Assembly: GCA_001828855.1 (NCBI GenBank) | Contig: MHZT01000008.1 | Coordinates: 1-55,245 of the forward strand | Length of the DNA: 55,245 nucleotides | Origin: Rhodobacterales bacterium RIFCSPHIGHO2_02_FULL_62_130 | GTDB lineage: Bacteria; Pseudomonadota; Alphaproteobacteria; Rhodobacterales; Rhodobacteraceae | Reading direction: 5' to 3' | Shown here: positions 18,729 through 26,649 of the stretch, one piece after another | Layout of the letters: each line of letters starts with the position of its first letter | Numbering within the stretch: position 1 is the stretch's first letter | The notes under the pieces: generated by a model | The model's input: only the letters and a program-made list of their open reading frames with translations | Database searches by the model: none | What the model was told of the DNA's origin: nothing | Position numbers and translations under genes: made by a program

Positions 18729-18829
18729 TCGCTGCGGCGCAAGGCATTTGTGGAGCCATTGCCAGGCGGATTCAAGATTGAAGTGCGACTTTTGAGCAAA
18801 AACAATGTCTTGCTCAAAGGAGGATTCGC

Positions 18830-19036
18830 ATGCCCCATTCATATATCCACCTCAGCCTCGAAGACCGCCGCAAGATCGCCCGCTGGCATGATGCCAAGGT
18901 GCCGGTCCTTGAGATCGCCCAACGCCTCGGCCGCCATCGTGCCACGATCCATCGCGAGCTAAAGCGGAACCGGTTTGTCGATGCAGAGCTCCAGAAATTG
19001 TCGGGCTAATATGCCCTGAACGCCCAAGCCAAAGCC
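18830..19036 (+). pseudogene. IS30-family transposase, N-terminal fragment
   Basis: After a strong AAAGGAGG, the frame from ATG 18830 gives HLSLEDRRKIARWHDAKVPV, LEIAQRLGRHRATIHRELKR and NRFVDAEL, the HTH region of IS30 transposases. An in-frame TAA at 19007-19009 breaks the gene and a second stop follows. Homology fades by about 19036. The DDE core is missing. Confidence 0.75.
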
Positions 19037-19793
19037 CCCCTTTAGATCGGATCCCCATCGCGATTTTGACCTCTTGTCCCCGGCAAGGCGAAAAGGCTCT
19101 TGAGCGCAAGCATCGGCAGGGAAGAAATGGCCTGTCCGACATACTGGATCATGATCCTGCTGGTCTCTGACACACCAATCCATGCCAGAGGCCAGGTCGC
19201 ATGGGCGGCGACGGAAAACGCCACCGCATATTCAAACTGACGGTGCTGTTGGGCGTGCCATCGGACTTCTGGGTGGCGAGACCACGCCTCGGGAAAGGGT
19301 CCTGAATGCAGTGGATGCCCATGAGGCGTTCAGCAAGTGCCGTAAAAGCCCCTTGAGTACCGGTAATACTTGGTGGCCGCACCCGAACTGATCATCTGTG
19401 CGGCAATGTCGCGGCCATCTGGCGAGAAGCACTGGGCCACAAGCCGCACATCTCGGTCGTTTTTGTCGATGGCGCATGAACGTCAGTGCTACGGATCATG
19501 TCCTGCCATGCAGGTGCCACCGCGATACTTTAGTAATTTATTTATCTCTATTGTGCATATTTGCCCGCCCCACGCTCTAGACTACGATAATATGTGTTTT
19601 TATTCCAAACAATGTGGGCGGCGTCATCCCCTCGTCCCAGTAGTTGTGTTTAGCCAAATGACCGGTTTGGTGCACGGACAAAACCTCTGGTGGCGCGTGG
19701 GTTGCCCGTGACGCACCAAAAGGGAACACGGATGAACGGATCCGACATTACCCGCTGGCGATCCGCGAACCGGGTGAAGCAGAGCGCGCTTGC
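19037..19793. pseudogene. Remnant region, includes a thermonuclease-like fragment
   Basis: On the minus strand at about 19335-19478 a frame reads AIDKNDRDVRLVAQCFSPDG then RDIAAQMISSGAATKYYRYS and RGFYGTC-stop. This resembles the C-terminal half of staphylococcal-nuclease-like (SNase) proteins. The start and the first catalytic residues are missing. The adjacent minus-strand frames (for example IMIQYVGQAISSLPMLALKS) are open but broken and not recognised. From 19500 to 19793 the sequence is AT-richer and I see no gene. Confidence 0.35.
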
Positions 19794-19844
19794 TGAACCG
19801 CGCCGGGTTTACCGGAGGGCAAAACTCTCGGAGAATTGCCCGTT

Positions 19845-20186
19845 ATGGAACAGACATCAAAGAAGAAGACCGCGAAGCCGTATTCACCTGAGTTCCGCGA
19901 GCGTGCGGTGCGATTGGCGTTGGAACACCGCGATGAGTATCAAAGCGAAGCTGCGGCGCTGACGGCGATCGCGGGTAAATTGGGCTGTTCGCCGGACAGC
20001 CTTCGCGTTTGGATGCGACAGGTCCAGCGTGATGGCGGCGAACGGCCGGGCCAGACGACAGCTGAGAAGCTACGGATCAAAGAGCTTGAACGCGAGAACC
20101 GGGAACTGCGTCAGGCCAATGAGATCCTGAAGAAGGCGTCGGCGTATTTTGCACAGGCGGAGCTCGACCGCCCGTTTCGCAAATGA
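19845..20186 (+). CDS. IS3-family transposase OrfA
   Basis: A 113-aa protein with an HTH_Tnp_1-type domain (YSPEFRERAVRLALEHRDEY, IAGKLGCSPDSLRVWMRQVQ) followed by a coiled coil (LRIKELERENRELRQANEIL). ATG 19845 is chosen over an upstream in-frame TTG at 19836. The stop overlaps the OrfB start as ATGA (20183-20186), and OrfB lies in the -1 frame, as expected for IS3 elements that make OrfAB by frameshifting. Confidence 0.9.
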   Translation: MEQTSKKKTAKPYSPEFRERAVRLALEHRDEYQSEAAALTAIAGKLGCSPDSLRVWMRQVQRDGGERPGQTTAEKLRIKELERENRELRQANEILKKASAYFAQAELDRPFRK

Positions 20187-21088
20187 CTGCTTTCATTGAA
20201 GAACACCGCGGAACATATGGGGTCGAGCCGATCTGCCGGACACTGCAGTTCGCCCCTTCCACTTACTATGACCGACGCGCCATCATGCGCCATCCTGATC
20301 TGGCTTCGGTCCGGGCCAAGTCGGACGCCGCCCTGAGCGTCAAGATCGACGCGGCCTGGGATGCCAACCGCAAGCTCTATGGCGCGAGGAAGATCTGGCA
20401 TGTTTTGCGACGGCAAGGCGAAGACGCCGCTCGCTGCACCGTGGAACGGTTGATGCGCCGCCTGGGCATCAGAGGGGTTGTTCGGGGCAAGAAGGTGATC
20501 ACGACCAACCCGGACACCTCTCTGCCATGCCCCGATGACAAGGTGAACCGCCTGTTCATGGCGGATCGACCGAACAAGTTGTGGGTTTCAGACTTCACTT
20601 ATGTGCCCACATGGTCCGGGACGGTCTACGTTGCCTTCGTGATCGACGTCTTCGCGCGCCGGATCGTGGGCTGGCGCGCCTCGACATCGATGAAGACCCA
20701 GTTCGTCCTTGATGCGCTGGATCAGGCGATCTGGCAAAGAAAGACACCGGATAACAAGAGCTTGGTCCATCACTCCGACCGCGGGTCGCAATACCTGTCG
20801 ATCAAATACACCGAGCGCCTCGCAGAGGCCGAGATCGACCTTTCCGTCGGGACAGTCGGTGACGCCTACGACAATGCACTGGCCGAGTGCGTCATCGGCC
20901 TGTTCAAGACCGAGGTGATCAACCAGATCAGCCCATGGAAGTCGATGCGCGAAGTCGAGTGGGAAACGCTGAAATGGGTGGACTGGTATAACAACCGCCG
21001 TCTCCTCGGCCCCATAGGATACATCCCGCCCGCAGAAGCAGAGGAGGCGTTCTATGCAAACCTGAACACACTCGATATGGTCGCCTAG
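20183..21088 (+). CDS. IS3-family transposase OrfB
   Basis: A 301-aa DDE transposase, full length for the IS3 group. An HTH_21 region (YGARKIWHVLRRQGEDAARC) precedes the integrase core. The catalytic residues are in LWVSDFTYVPTWSGTVY (D), VHHSDRGSQYLSIKYTERL (D) and GDAYDNALAECVIGLFKTEV (E). The C-terminal WVDWYNNRRLLGPIGYIPPA segment is complete. It stops 41 bp before the right inverted repeat. Confidence 0.92.
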   Translation: MTAFIEEHRGTYGVEPICRTLQFAPSTYYDRRAIMRHPDLASVRAKSDAALSVKIDAAWDANRKLYGARKIWHVLRRQGEDAARCTVERLMRRLGIRGVVRGKKVITTNPDTSLPCPDDKVNRLFMADRPNKLWVSDFTYVPTWSGTVYVAFVIDVFARRIVGWRASTSMKTQFVLDALDQAIWQRKTPDNKSLVHHSDRGSQYLSIKYTERLAEAEIDLSVGTVGDAYDNALAECVIGLFKTEVINQISPWKSMREVEWETLKWVDWYNNRRLLGPIGYIPPAEAEEAFYANLNTLDMVA

Positions 21089-21128
21089 TCATTGAACAAA
21101 CCACCCTCCGGCAAACCCGGGGCGGTTC

Positions 21129-22025
21129 AGTGATCGTCACCGTATCCGCGTCGGAGACGTTGCCTTTATCGTCCGTCACGACCAGGGAGAACACGAGCGC
21201 CGCCGCCGCGTCATGTGGCCCGATGTCTGGGGCGCTGAAGCCTGCCGCCGCCGTCGTGGCCCCGGTCAGGCTAACCGTTGTCCCGGAGGTCTGGGTCCAC
21301 GCGTAGCTCAGCGTGTCCCCAGTGTCTGGGTCCGAGGACCCGGATCCGTCCAGCGTCACCGACGCATCCGACGCTACCGTCTGGTCTTCGCCCGCATCCG
21401 CAGTCGGCCCCATATTCGCTGGCGGATCGACCGTGATTGTCACGGTGTCGGCTGTTGAAGCGTTCCCCTTGTCGTCCGTCACCACCAGCGAGAACACCAG
21501 TTCCACCGTCGGATCATTCGCTACAAGTACAGGCGCAGTGAATTTGGGTTTGACTGTCCCATTACCGATCAGCTTAACCACCGCTCCAGACGTCTGCGTC
21601 CAAGCGTAGCTCAATGTGTCGCCTACGTCCGGGTCTGATGACCCGGACCCGTCCAGCGTCACCAACCCTCCATAATGCGGCACCTTCCGGTCCTCGCCCG
21701 CATCCGCAGTCGGCCCCGTATTCGCGGGTGGGCTCACCGTGATCCTCACCGTATCGGCTGTTGAGGCATTCCCTTTATCGTCGGTCACCACCAGCGAGAA
21801 TACAAGTTCCGCCGCTGGATCATTCGCCCCAAGGGCAGGCGCGGTGAAACCGGGGGCAGCTGTCGTGGCCCCGGTCAGGCTGACCGTTGTTCCGGAGGTC
21901 TGGGTCCAGGCGTAGCCCAGCGTGTCCCCCGTGTCTGGGTCCGATGACACAGACCCGTCCAGCGTCACCGACGCATCCGACGCTACCGTCTGGTCCGCGC
22001 CCGCATCTGCAGTCGGGCCAGTGTT
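21129..22025 (-). repeat. Three tandem ~303-bp PKD-domain repeats
   Basis: Units run 22025-21723, 21722-21420 and 21419-21129 on the minus strand, with period 101 codons. Units 1 and 3 are nearly identical across long stretches (for example TVASDASVTLDGS and TQTSGTTVSLTGATTAA), while unit 2 diverges (KVPHYGGLVTLDGS, VVKLIGNGTVKPKF). High identity suggests recent unit duplication or gene conversion. The last unit is cut by the IS. Confidence 0.85.
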
Positions 22026-22670
22026 CGCGCCAGCGCTATCAAAATCCGGGAGCGATGCAAGAATGGACAACAGGCCGGGATCATCAGGCTGCAACCCGTA
22101 GAGATCGCCTCCTGCTTGAATGACGAAGTCAACGTAAGCGTTGAAAGTTTGTTCCGACAGCAACTTGGGCCCGGTTGGAATGAACAGGCCAATAAAAAAA
22201 GGGTTAACCGATGGAGCCCCTGCTACGGCCGCATCGTAAATAGGCGTCATGTCTAAGTAGGTCGTGTTTGAGGCATCGAACGGACCGGGGCCAACAGCCA
22301 ACTCTTGAATTGTCCGAACCGAAATCTCTGTGACCGCAGCCTCATCGACATCAGACCAAGTTTCTATCCTCGCAACAAACTCCTTCGCTACCTCCGCACC
22401 GCCATAGATCACCGCAGAGCTGTCAATGAATACGTAGCCGTCCGGAATTATGAAGATTCCGTCCTGGTCGAGTTGACTTGCATAAACATCCTGCTCTTCA
22501 AAATCCGCAAAACTGGTAGCGGTCTCGTAGTTGTCGCGAACCAAATGGCCGACCAACACAGTGGCTGGATCGACGCCGTCAGGGATCCCATAGGCTTGAG
22601 CCTGTCCGAAGACAAAAAAAGAGGTCAAGCAGACCGATGCGAGCACGTGTTTTATTCTGCACCAAAGCAT
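21129..22670 (-). pseudogene. Secreted PKD-repeat protein, 3' truncated by IS3
   Basis: The remaining 514 residues start with a signal peptide (LASVCLTSFFVFGQAQA, cleavage near residue 26). Residues 27-212 form a unique domain (for example GHLVRDNYETATSFADFEEQ and FIPTGPKLLSEQTFNAYVDF) that I do not recognise. Three PKD/K319L-type Ig-like repeats of 101 residues follow, each with GPTADAGxD, LDGSxSSDPDxGDTLxYAWT and ELVFSLVVTDDKGN. The native frame ends exactly at the IS3 boundary; the open frame then continues into antisense transposase. The original protein was probably a larger surface or secreted adhesin-like protein. Confidence 0.75.
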
Positions 22671-22811
22671 ACGCAGCTTTCTTCAGGACACAAAAATTTG
22701 ATTTTACGATACAGGGTTAGGCGTGCGTTTGCCTTCTAAAAAATATTCCTTTTATGCCGAACGATCCGTTAGTCGGCTCCTGTGGTTGGACTTCCCTCAA
22801 GGCCGCTTTGG

Positions 22812-22998
22812 CTTGGCGCGCGGTATCGGTGCCGAAACGCTGGCCCGCGCGATGATCATCATCGAAACGGCCAAGATGAATGCTCTTAACCTGCAGGCCT
22901 ATCTCGCTGACATCCTGGCCTGCATCAACGATCACAAAATCAATCGCCTTGATGACCTGCTGCCTTGGAACGTAAGCTTCCGGTGGTGGTCGTCTTGA
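22812..22998 (+). pseudogene. IS66-family transposase TnpC, C-terminal fragment
   Basis: The frame gives AMIIIETAKMNALNLQAYLA, DILACINDHKINRLDDLLPW and a stop shortly after. This is the last ~60 residues of an IS66 TnpC, of a different subtype from the fragment at 2240-2790. The region just upstream (22671-22811) shows no gene. Confidence 0.75.
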
Positions 22999-23032
22999 GC
23001 CAGTTTCTGTAGGCCGGCTATCGAGTGTCCGT

Positions 23033-23380
23033 ATGGACGCACATGAAGACAACCCCCGCATTCAGATTTTGTCGGTTTACGATACAGGTCGCCGTCGCCG
23101 GTGGACGGATGACGAGAAGATCCGAATTGTCGAGGAAAGCCATCGCGAAGGCATGACGCTGGCTGAGGTGGCGCGGCGGCATGAGATTTCGCGGTCGATG
23201 CTTTACGATTGGCGCTATCGGCACAAACTTGGGTTGCTTGGTGCTCCGATGCCTTTCATGCGGCTTGTTACGATGGACTGTGGCGCCCCTACTGATGGCA
23301 TGCTGTCCTCGACCGCGCTGCCACCGCCTGTGATGACCATTGATCTGGGCGAGCAGTATCGCATCACGATCATCTGTCAG
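23033..23380 (+). pseudogene. IS66-family TnpA, 3' truncated
   Basis: The product starts MDAHEDNPRIQILSVYDTGR, then WTDDEKIRIVEESHREGMTL and EVARRHEISRSMLYDWRYRH, the HTH of IS66 TnpA. It keeps about 115 residues up to MTIDLGEQYRITI. At about 23380 the sequence switches to an IS1182 transposase fragment in another frame. TnpB is missing. Confidence 0.75.
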
Positions 23381-23382
23381 GT

Positions 23383-23598
23383 CGATTTCACCGCGTCCGA
23401 CACGAGATCGAGCGCTTCATGGCCATGGATAAGGCGTTGGTCGATGCGCCGGGTGGACAGATTTCACTGACCGATCCCGATGCGCGGCCATTGCCGACAC
23501 GTGCGCAGCACAGCGGACATGTCGGCTATAATGTTCAAAGCGTTGTCGATGCCGAGACCCATCTGATCGTGACGCACCAAATCAGCTCGCGGGCGTGA
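23383..23598 (+). pseudogene. IS1182-family transposase, internal fragment
   Basis: The frame reads IERFMAMDKALVDAPGGQIS then LTDPDARPLP, HSGHVGYNVQSVVDAETHLI and VTHQISSRA-stop. This is the conserved middle of IS1182 transposases around a catalytic Asp. Both ends are missing. Confidence 0.8.
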
Positions 23599-23913
23599 TC
23601 ACCATTGGTGAGTGTGTGAAAAAAGACATGCGGTTCTTGAGTTCCACCCCGAACTGACCCATTTGGGCTCGGTATTTCCATTGAGACTTGACCTATGTGA
23701 CCTTTTTCCCGCAGCGCTGCGCACTGGAGTGATCACCATGGAAATTTATATTCGCCGGCTCCAAGGGCTCAGCGCGTGGGCATGGGGGCAATTGGGGACA
23801 CCATTTAGAGGGTCAGTTCTGCGAGCCAATTGACAGACAGTCGTACTTGTACGCTCCAGCTCTCCTTGGCAGGTTTTGGTCAGGCAGTACCGCCGCCTGA
23901 CCACGCTCATGCT
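23599..23913 (+). other. Gene-free stretch with possible IS21-like left end
   Basis: No complete gene is seen. A short frame begins GVITMEIYIRR at about 23730, which resembles the first residues of IS21 IstA, and is preceded by a promoter-like stretch. It loses similarity after a dozen codons. Taken with the istA/istB fusion remnant at 28163-28590, this may be part of another broken IS21 element. Evidence is weak. Confidence 0.25.
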
Positions 23914-24609
23914 TCAATAAAGACCCGTCAGCCCTTTCGGCTGACTTGACGGTAGGACGCGCACGATAGCGCCATGCGATGCGCGGCGGTGCAGGTCGAT
24001 GGCGTCCTGATCCAACAATCGGATGCAACCGGACGAGACTGGCTTACCCAGATATTCCGGCTCGCAGGCTCCGTGGATACGGTAAAGCGTGTCCTGGCCG
24101 TTCTGGAACAGGTAAAGCGCCCGCGCACCAAGCGGATTGCCCGGACCGGGGTTCATTCCGCCATGTGCCACCGAAAACGGCGCAAGTTCCGGCCTGCGCG
24201 CGATCATTTCGTCGGGCACCTTCCATCGCGGCCATTCGCGGCCGAATTGCAGCCGTGCGACACCGCTCCAGGCATAGGCGGCAGCCCCCGTCCCAGCACC
24301 ATAGCGCATGGCCGTCACGCGCGACTGCACAAGATGGAGGAAGCCGGTCTCGGGATCGACGATTATCGTGCCTTTCGCCTCGTCGGGGAAGGGATTCTCC
24401 ACCTCCTGCCGCCACAGGTGGGGCGGAACCACGCCTTCCGGCACGGCGGGGACGAGATATGGTTCGTCCGTGACTGCGCCGTAGAAGGGCGGCAGCTGCG
24501 GAATGGGTTTTGCAGGTTCCGGTATAGCCGTCACGGGTGCCGCAGAACGCGAACAGGCGGAAAGAGACGCGGCAGCACCGGCCGCGACGAACAAGCGTCG
24601 TGTCAACAT
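23914..24609 (-). CDS. L,D-transpeptidase (YkuD family) lipoprotein
   Basis: A 231-aa envelope enzyme. The N-terminus MLTRRLFVAAGAAASLSACS has a twin-Arg-like start and a lipobox (LSAC, Cys19), so it is probably anchored in the outer or inner membrane facing the periplasm. The YkuD domain spans about 80-225: IVDPETGFLHLV, SVAHGGMNPGPGNPLGARAL, then the catalytic IHGACEPEYL (H179) and SSGCIRL (C195, R197). Such enzymes form 3-3 peptidoglycan cross-links or attach proteins to peptidoglycan. Downstream of a small secreted-protein gene on the same strand, 54 bp away, so probably co-transcribed. Confidence 0.9.
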   Translation of the reverse strand: MLTRRLFVAAGAAASLSACSRSAAPVTAIPEPAKPIPQLPPFYGAVTDEPYLVPAVPEGVVPPHLWRQEVENPFPDEAKGTIIVDPETGFLHLVQSRVTAMRYGAGTGAAAYAWSGVARLQFGREWPRWKVPDEMIARRPELAPFSVAHGGMNPGPGNPLGARALYLFQNGQDTLYRIHGACEPEYLGKPVSSGCIRLLDQDAIDLHRRASHGAIVRVLPSSQPKGLTGLY

Positions 24610-24663
24610 GGGTGTTATCCTTGGTTTGAAGGAAGAAAGCCCCGGACGGGGGCAACAGTCACA

Positions 24664-25020
24664 TCAAACCGGTCGCGGGGGTGGCAGCGCGGGCCTATAG
24701 CGCAATCCGTCGGTCAGAAGACCCTTCCGGTCCAGACGCGCAAGATGCGGCACCTCGGGATAGCCGCGCTGATCTGTGGCAATGAACGCCTTGGCCTCGG
24801 GCGAACAGGTCGATCCCAGCACCCCTTTCCTACATTTCACCGCAGGCTTTTCCACGGCATCCGCAGTTGCATCGGAACCGATTGCACTTTGCATCATGGC
24901 CGCCGAGATCTGCATCGGCGGACCGATTTCCGCCTGCAGTGGCATCCCACGCAGATAGGCGCCCCACGGCAGCAGCGCGACGAGCAGAATTGTCATCCAG
25001 ATATTACGCAAGATCGTCAT
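24664..25020 (-). CDS. Small secreted/membrane-anchored hypothetical protein
   Basis: A 118-aa protein with an N-terminal hydrophobic segment (IWMTILLVALLPWGAYLRG, about 7-25) that is a signal peptide or anchor. The mature part has two cysteines in KCRKGVLGSTCSPEAK (about 82-93) that could form a disulfide, then a proline-rich tail (YRPALPPPRPV). It lies immediately upstream of the L,D-transpeptidase on the same strand, so a shared envelope role is plausible. I do not recognise a named family. Confidence 0.6.
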   Translation of the reverse strand: MTILRNIWMTILLVALLPWGAYLRGMPLQAEIGPPMQISAAMMQSAIGSDATADAVEKPAVKCRKGVLGSTCSPEAKAFIATDQRGYPEVPHLARLDRKGLLTDGLRYRPALPPPRPV

Positions 25021-25026
25021 GGCCCC

Positions 25027-25734
25027 CTATCTGCCCGACCGGCCCACCAGTGGCCAGCCCCGCCCCAGCTTGGTGGGACAATTCGGCGTGATCCTGCATA
25101 TAACAACTATGCCCAATTCAAGGACAATCGGGCCAAGGACGGCGTACTTGGTTCGGCATGAACAACATCCATGCCTTTGATGTTGCGTTAGATCACTGCG
25201 GGTTTGTTCGCCTACAGCTGTATGGTTTCGTTCAGGACCCCGCAATTTTGCTCTGCCCGTGAAGCATCGGACTCACCTGCCTGAACAGGATGCGGTCGCG
25301 CCCAGCCTAGGGACAGAAGGCACCATATGTTGCGAAGTACTGCAGTTTCTTGATCCGTGCCAAACACCGACGATATCGGATATCAAGGACGCCCGACTTG
25401 CCGAGCCGGTCATAGTCGGCAAGCAACGAACCCGCTACACGCCAATCGGGCGCAAGTCACCCGGTCCAAAGGGCTGGGCCAAGAAACGTGCCGACCTCCG
25501 CCCGGCCTAAGCGGCAGCTCACGCAGCTGAGTGAGCCAGACCGCAGGACCGGTCAGGCCTGCGATATCGGGGGGCTCCGTCCTGCCCGGTCCTGCTCCGA
25601 CGGCGCAACGCGACATTCCTACTTTGCAGATCAGACGACGAACAAACTTGGTGACAACATTACTTTCTAATGCATTGATGTAGATATAAAAAGTGAAAGA
25701 ATCCTGCACGGTTCTGCATCAAACAAGACCCTCG
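25027..25734. other. 708-bp stretch without a confident gene
   Basis: A short plus-strand frame at 25259-25510 (GTG start; DARLAEPVIVGKQRTRYTPI, GRKSPGPKGWAKKRADLRPA) is basic at its C-terminus and looks gene-like there, but it has no recognisable family or clear ribosome-binding site. From 25510 to 25734 I see nothing. The stretch is probably worn mobile-element DNA. Confidence 0.3.
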
Positions 25735-26037
25735 TCACGCCGGACTCAGCCAGTTCTCGATCTGAAGGCCCCGTATCCGGGTGAACTCGCCGGTGTTTGC
25801 CGTGACCAAAATGGCCCCGAGAGAATAGGCGTGTGCTGTGATCAAGAGGTCATTTGGCCCAATGGGCTTACCAGAAGCCTCCAGTTCAGCCCGGTTCCCG
25901 CCATATTCAGCATCGGCCGGGACATAGAGGGCGAGTACCTCGATGCTGCCAAGAATAGCTTCTACATTCGCAAGCAGTTTGGCTGACCCCTTCCGGGCGC
26001 ATCCACAACGAAACTCGGCGGCCGTGATAATGCTGCC
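25735..26037 (-). pseudogene. VapC-type PIN toxin, N-terminus missing
   Basis: The C-terminal two thirds of a VapC ribonuclease are clear: EFRCGCARKGSAKLLANVEA, LALYVPADAEYGGNRAELEA, GKPIGPNDLLITAHAYSLGA, ILVTANTGEFTRI and LQIENWL. The first ~30 residues, with the catalytic N-terminal Asp (usually in MLDTN), are replaced by non-homologous sequence antisense to an IS3 transposase tail. No VapB antitoxin gene follows on its 5' side. The fragment should be inactive. Confidence 0.75.
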
Positions 26038-26058
26038 CGTGTCACGCTGGTAGCCTGG

Positions 26059-26247
26059 CCCATCGACCACAACACCGAACGGCTCCACTCCCGCCTCGGA
26101 TGGCAGACGCCCGCCGCGTTCGCCCAGACCTTCACCGTGCAACGGAGCCTGCCGCTGCGCGATCCGCAAAGCTCCGCGCCAGCCACCGTTGCCCAATCCG
26201 CCCAAATGGGCCAAACTCAAACTCGGAGTCTCGCTCATGCAGGATAA
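26059..26247 (+). pseudogene. IS3-family transposase OrfB, C-terminal fragment
   Basis: The frame reads DHNTERLHSRLGWQTPAAFA, QTFTVQRSLPLRDPQSSAPA and SLAHAG-stop (TAA 26245-26247). This matches the tail of IS2/IS1400-like OrfB proteins (usual form YNTERPHSRLGWQTPAAFA). About 100 bp after the stop may be the element's right end. It abuts the truncated VapC and probably caused that truncation. Confidence 0.7.
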
Positions 26248-26344
26248 AAGTTGGGGGCAATGTCAGCGCGAGTGGCGGCGGAAGGCGCAAAGCTGTTGAC
26301 ACTGGTGACAGGACACATGCAATTCTGTTAAAAGGCCCGGCAGC

Positions 26345-26590
26345 ATGAGCCTTTTCGGAGATCTGCTCGTGAGCAAAGCCAGAGCTGATATCTTAGACTA
26401 CCTCACGCAGCACTGCACCCGCGAAGTGCCGGTTTCAACAAGCGCAATTCACGACAACTTTTCCAAGTTGCATAGTTTGGATCGCGGCGCAGTAAGCCTT
26501 GCCTTGGACGATTTACGCCATCTGGGACTGATCGAAATTTCTGCTGGAATGATAACGTTGACGCTCTTGGCAAAACGGCTTTTGCGCTAG
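26345..26590 (+). CDS. Small winged-helix-like hypothetical protein
   Basis: An 81-aa protein (MSLFGDLLVSKARADILDYL ... LDDLRHLGLIEISAGMITLT). The helix-helix-strand pattern, with a run such as RGAVSLALDDLRHLGLI, resembles a winged HTH DNA-binding domain. It ends 59 bp before the large tyrosine recombinase on the same strand, so it could regulate or assist it. I do not recognise a family. Confidence 0.45.
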   Translation: MSLFGDLLVSKARADILDYLTQHCTREVPVSTSAIHDNFSKLHSLDRGAVSLALDDLRHLGLIEISAGMITLTLLAKRLLR

Positions 26591-26649
26591 CCAGGACTTC
26601 GACCCGGCCCAGCCTGTTACTGCTAAGGTTCATCTTCGGAGGGCTCATC

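Larger units (their letters stand above)
19794..21129 (+). mobile_element. Intact IS3-family insertion sequence
   Basis: The 1336-bp element is bounded by inverted repeats: TGAACCGCGCCGGGTTTACC at 19794 and the complement of TGAACCGCCCCGGGTTTGCC ending at 21129. It contains complete orfA and orfB in overlapping frames. The flanking bases (TGC before, GTG after) do not show an obvious target duplication. Its right end lies inside the PKD-repeat protein gene, so this copy, or a later deletion next to it, removed that gene's 3' end. It is the only IS in the window that looks fully competent. Confidence 0.9.

Noticed and set aside
20928-21128. C-terminal extension of the PKD protein frame
   Set aside because: It reads antisense through the right end of the IS3 element; native sequence ends at the inverted repeat.
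21129-22025. Tandem repeats as a possible CRISPR or satellite array
   Set aside because: The 303-bp period keeps reading frame and encodes PKD domains, with no short direct repeats and spacers.
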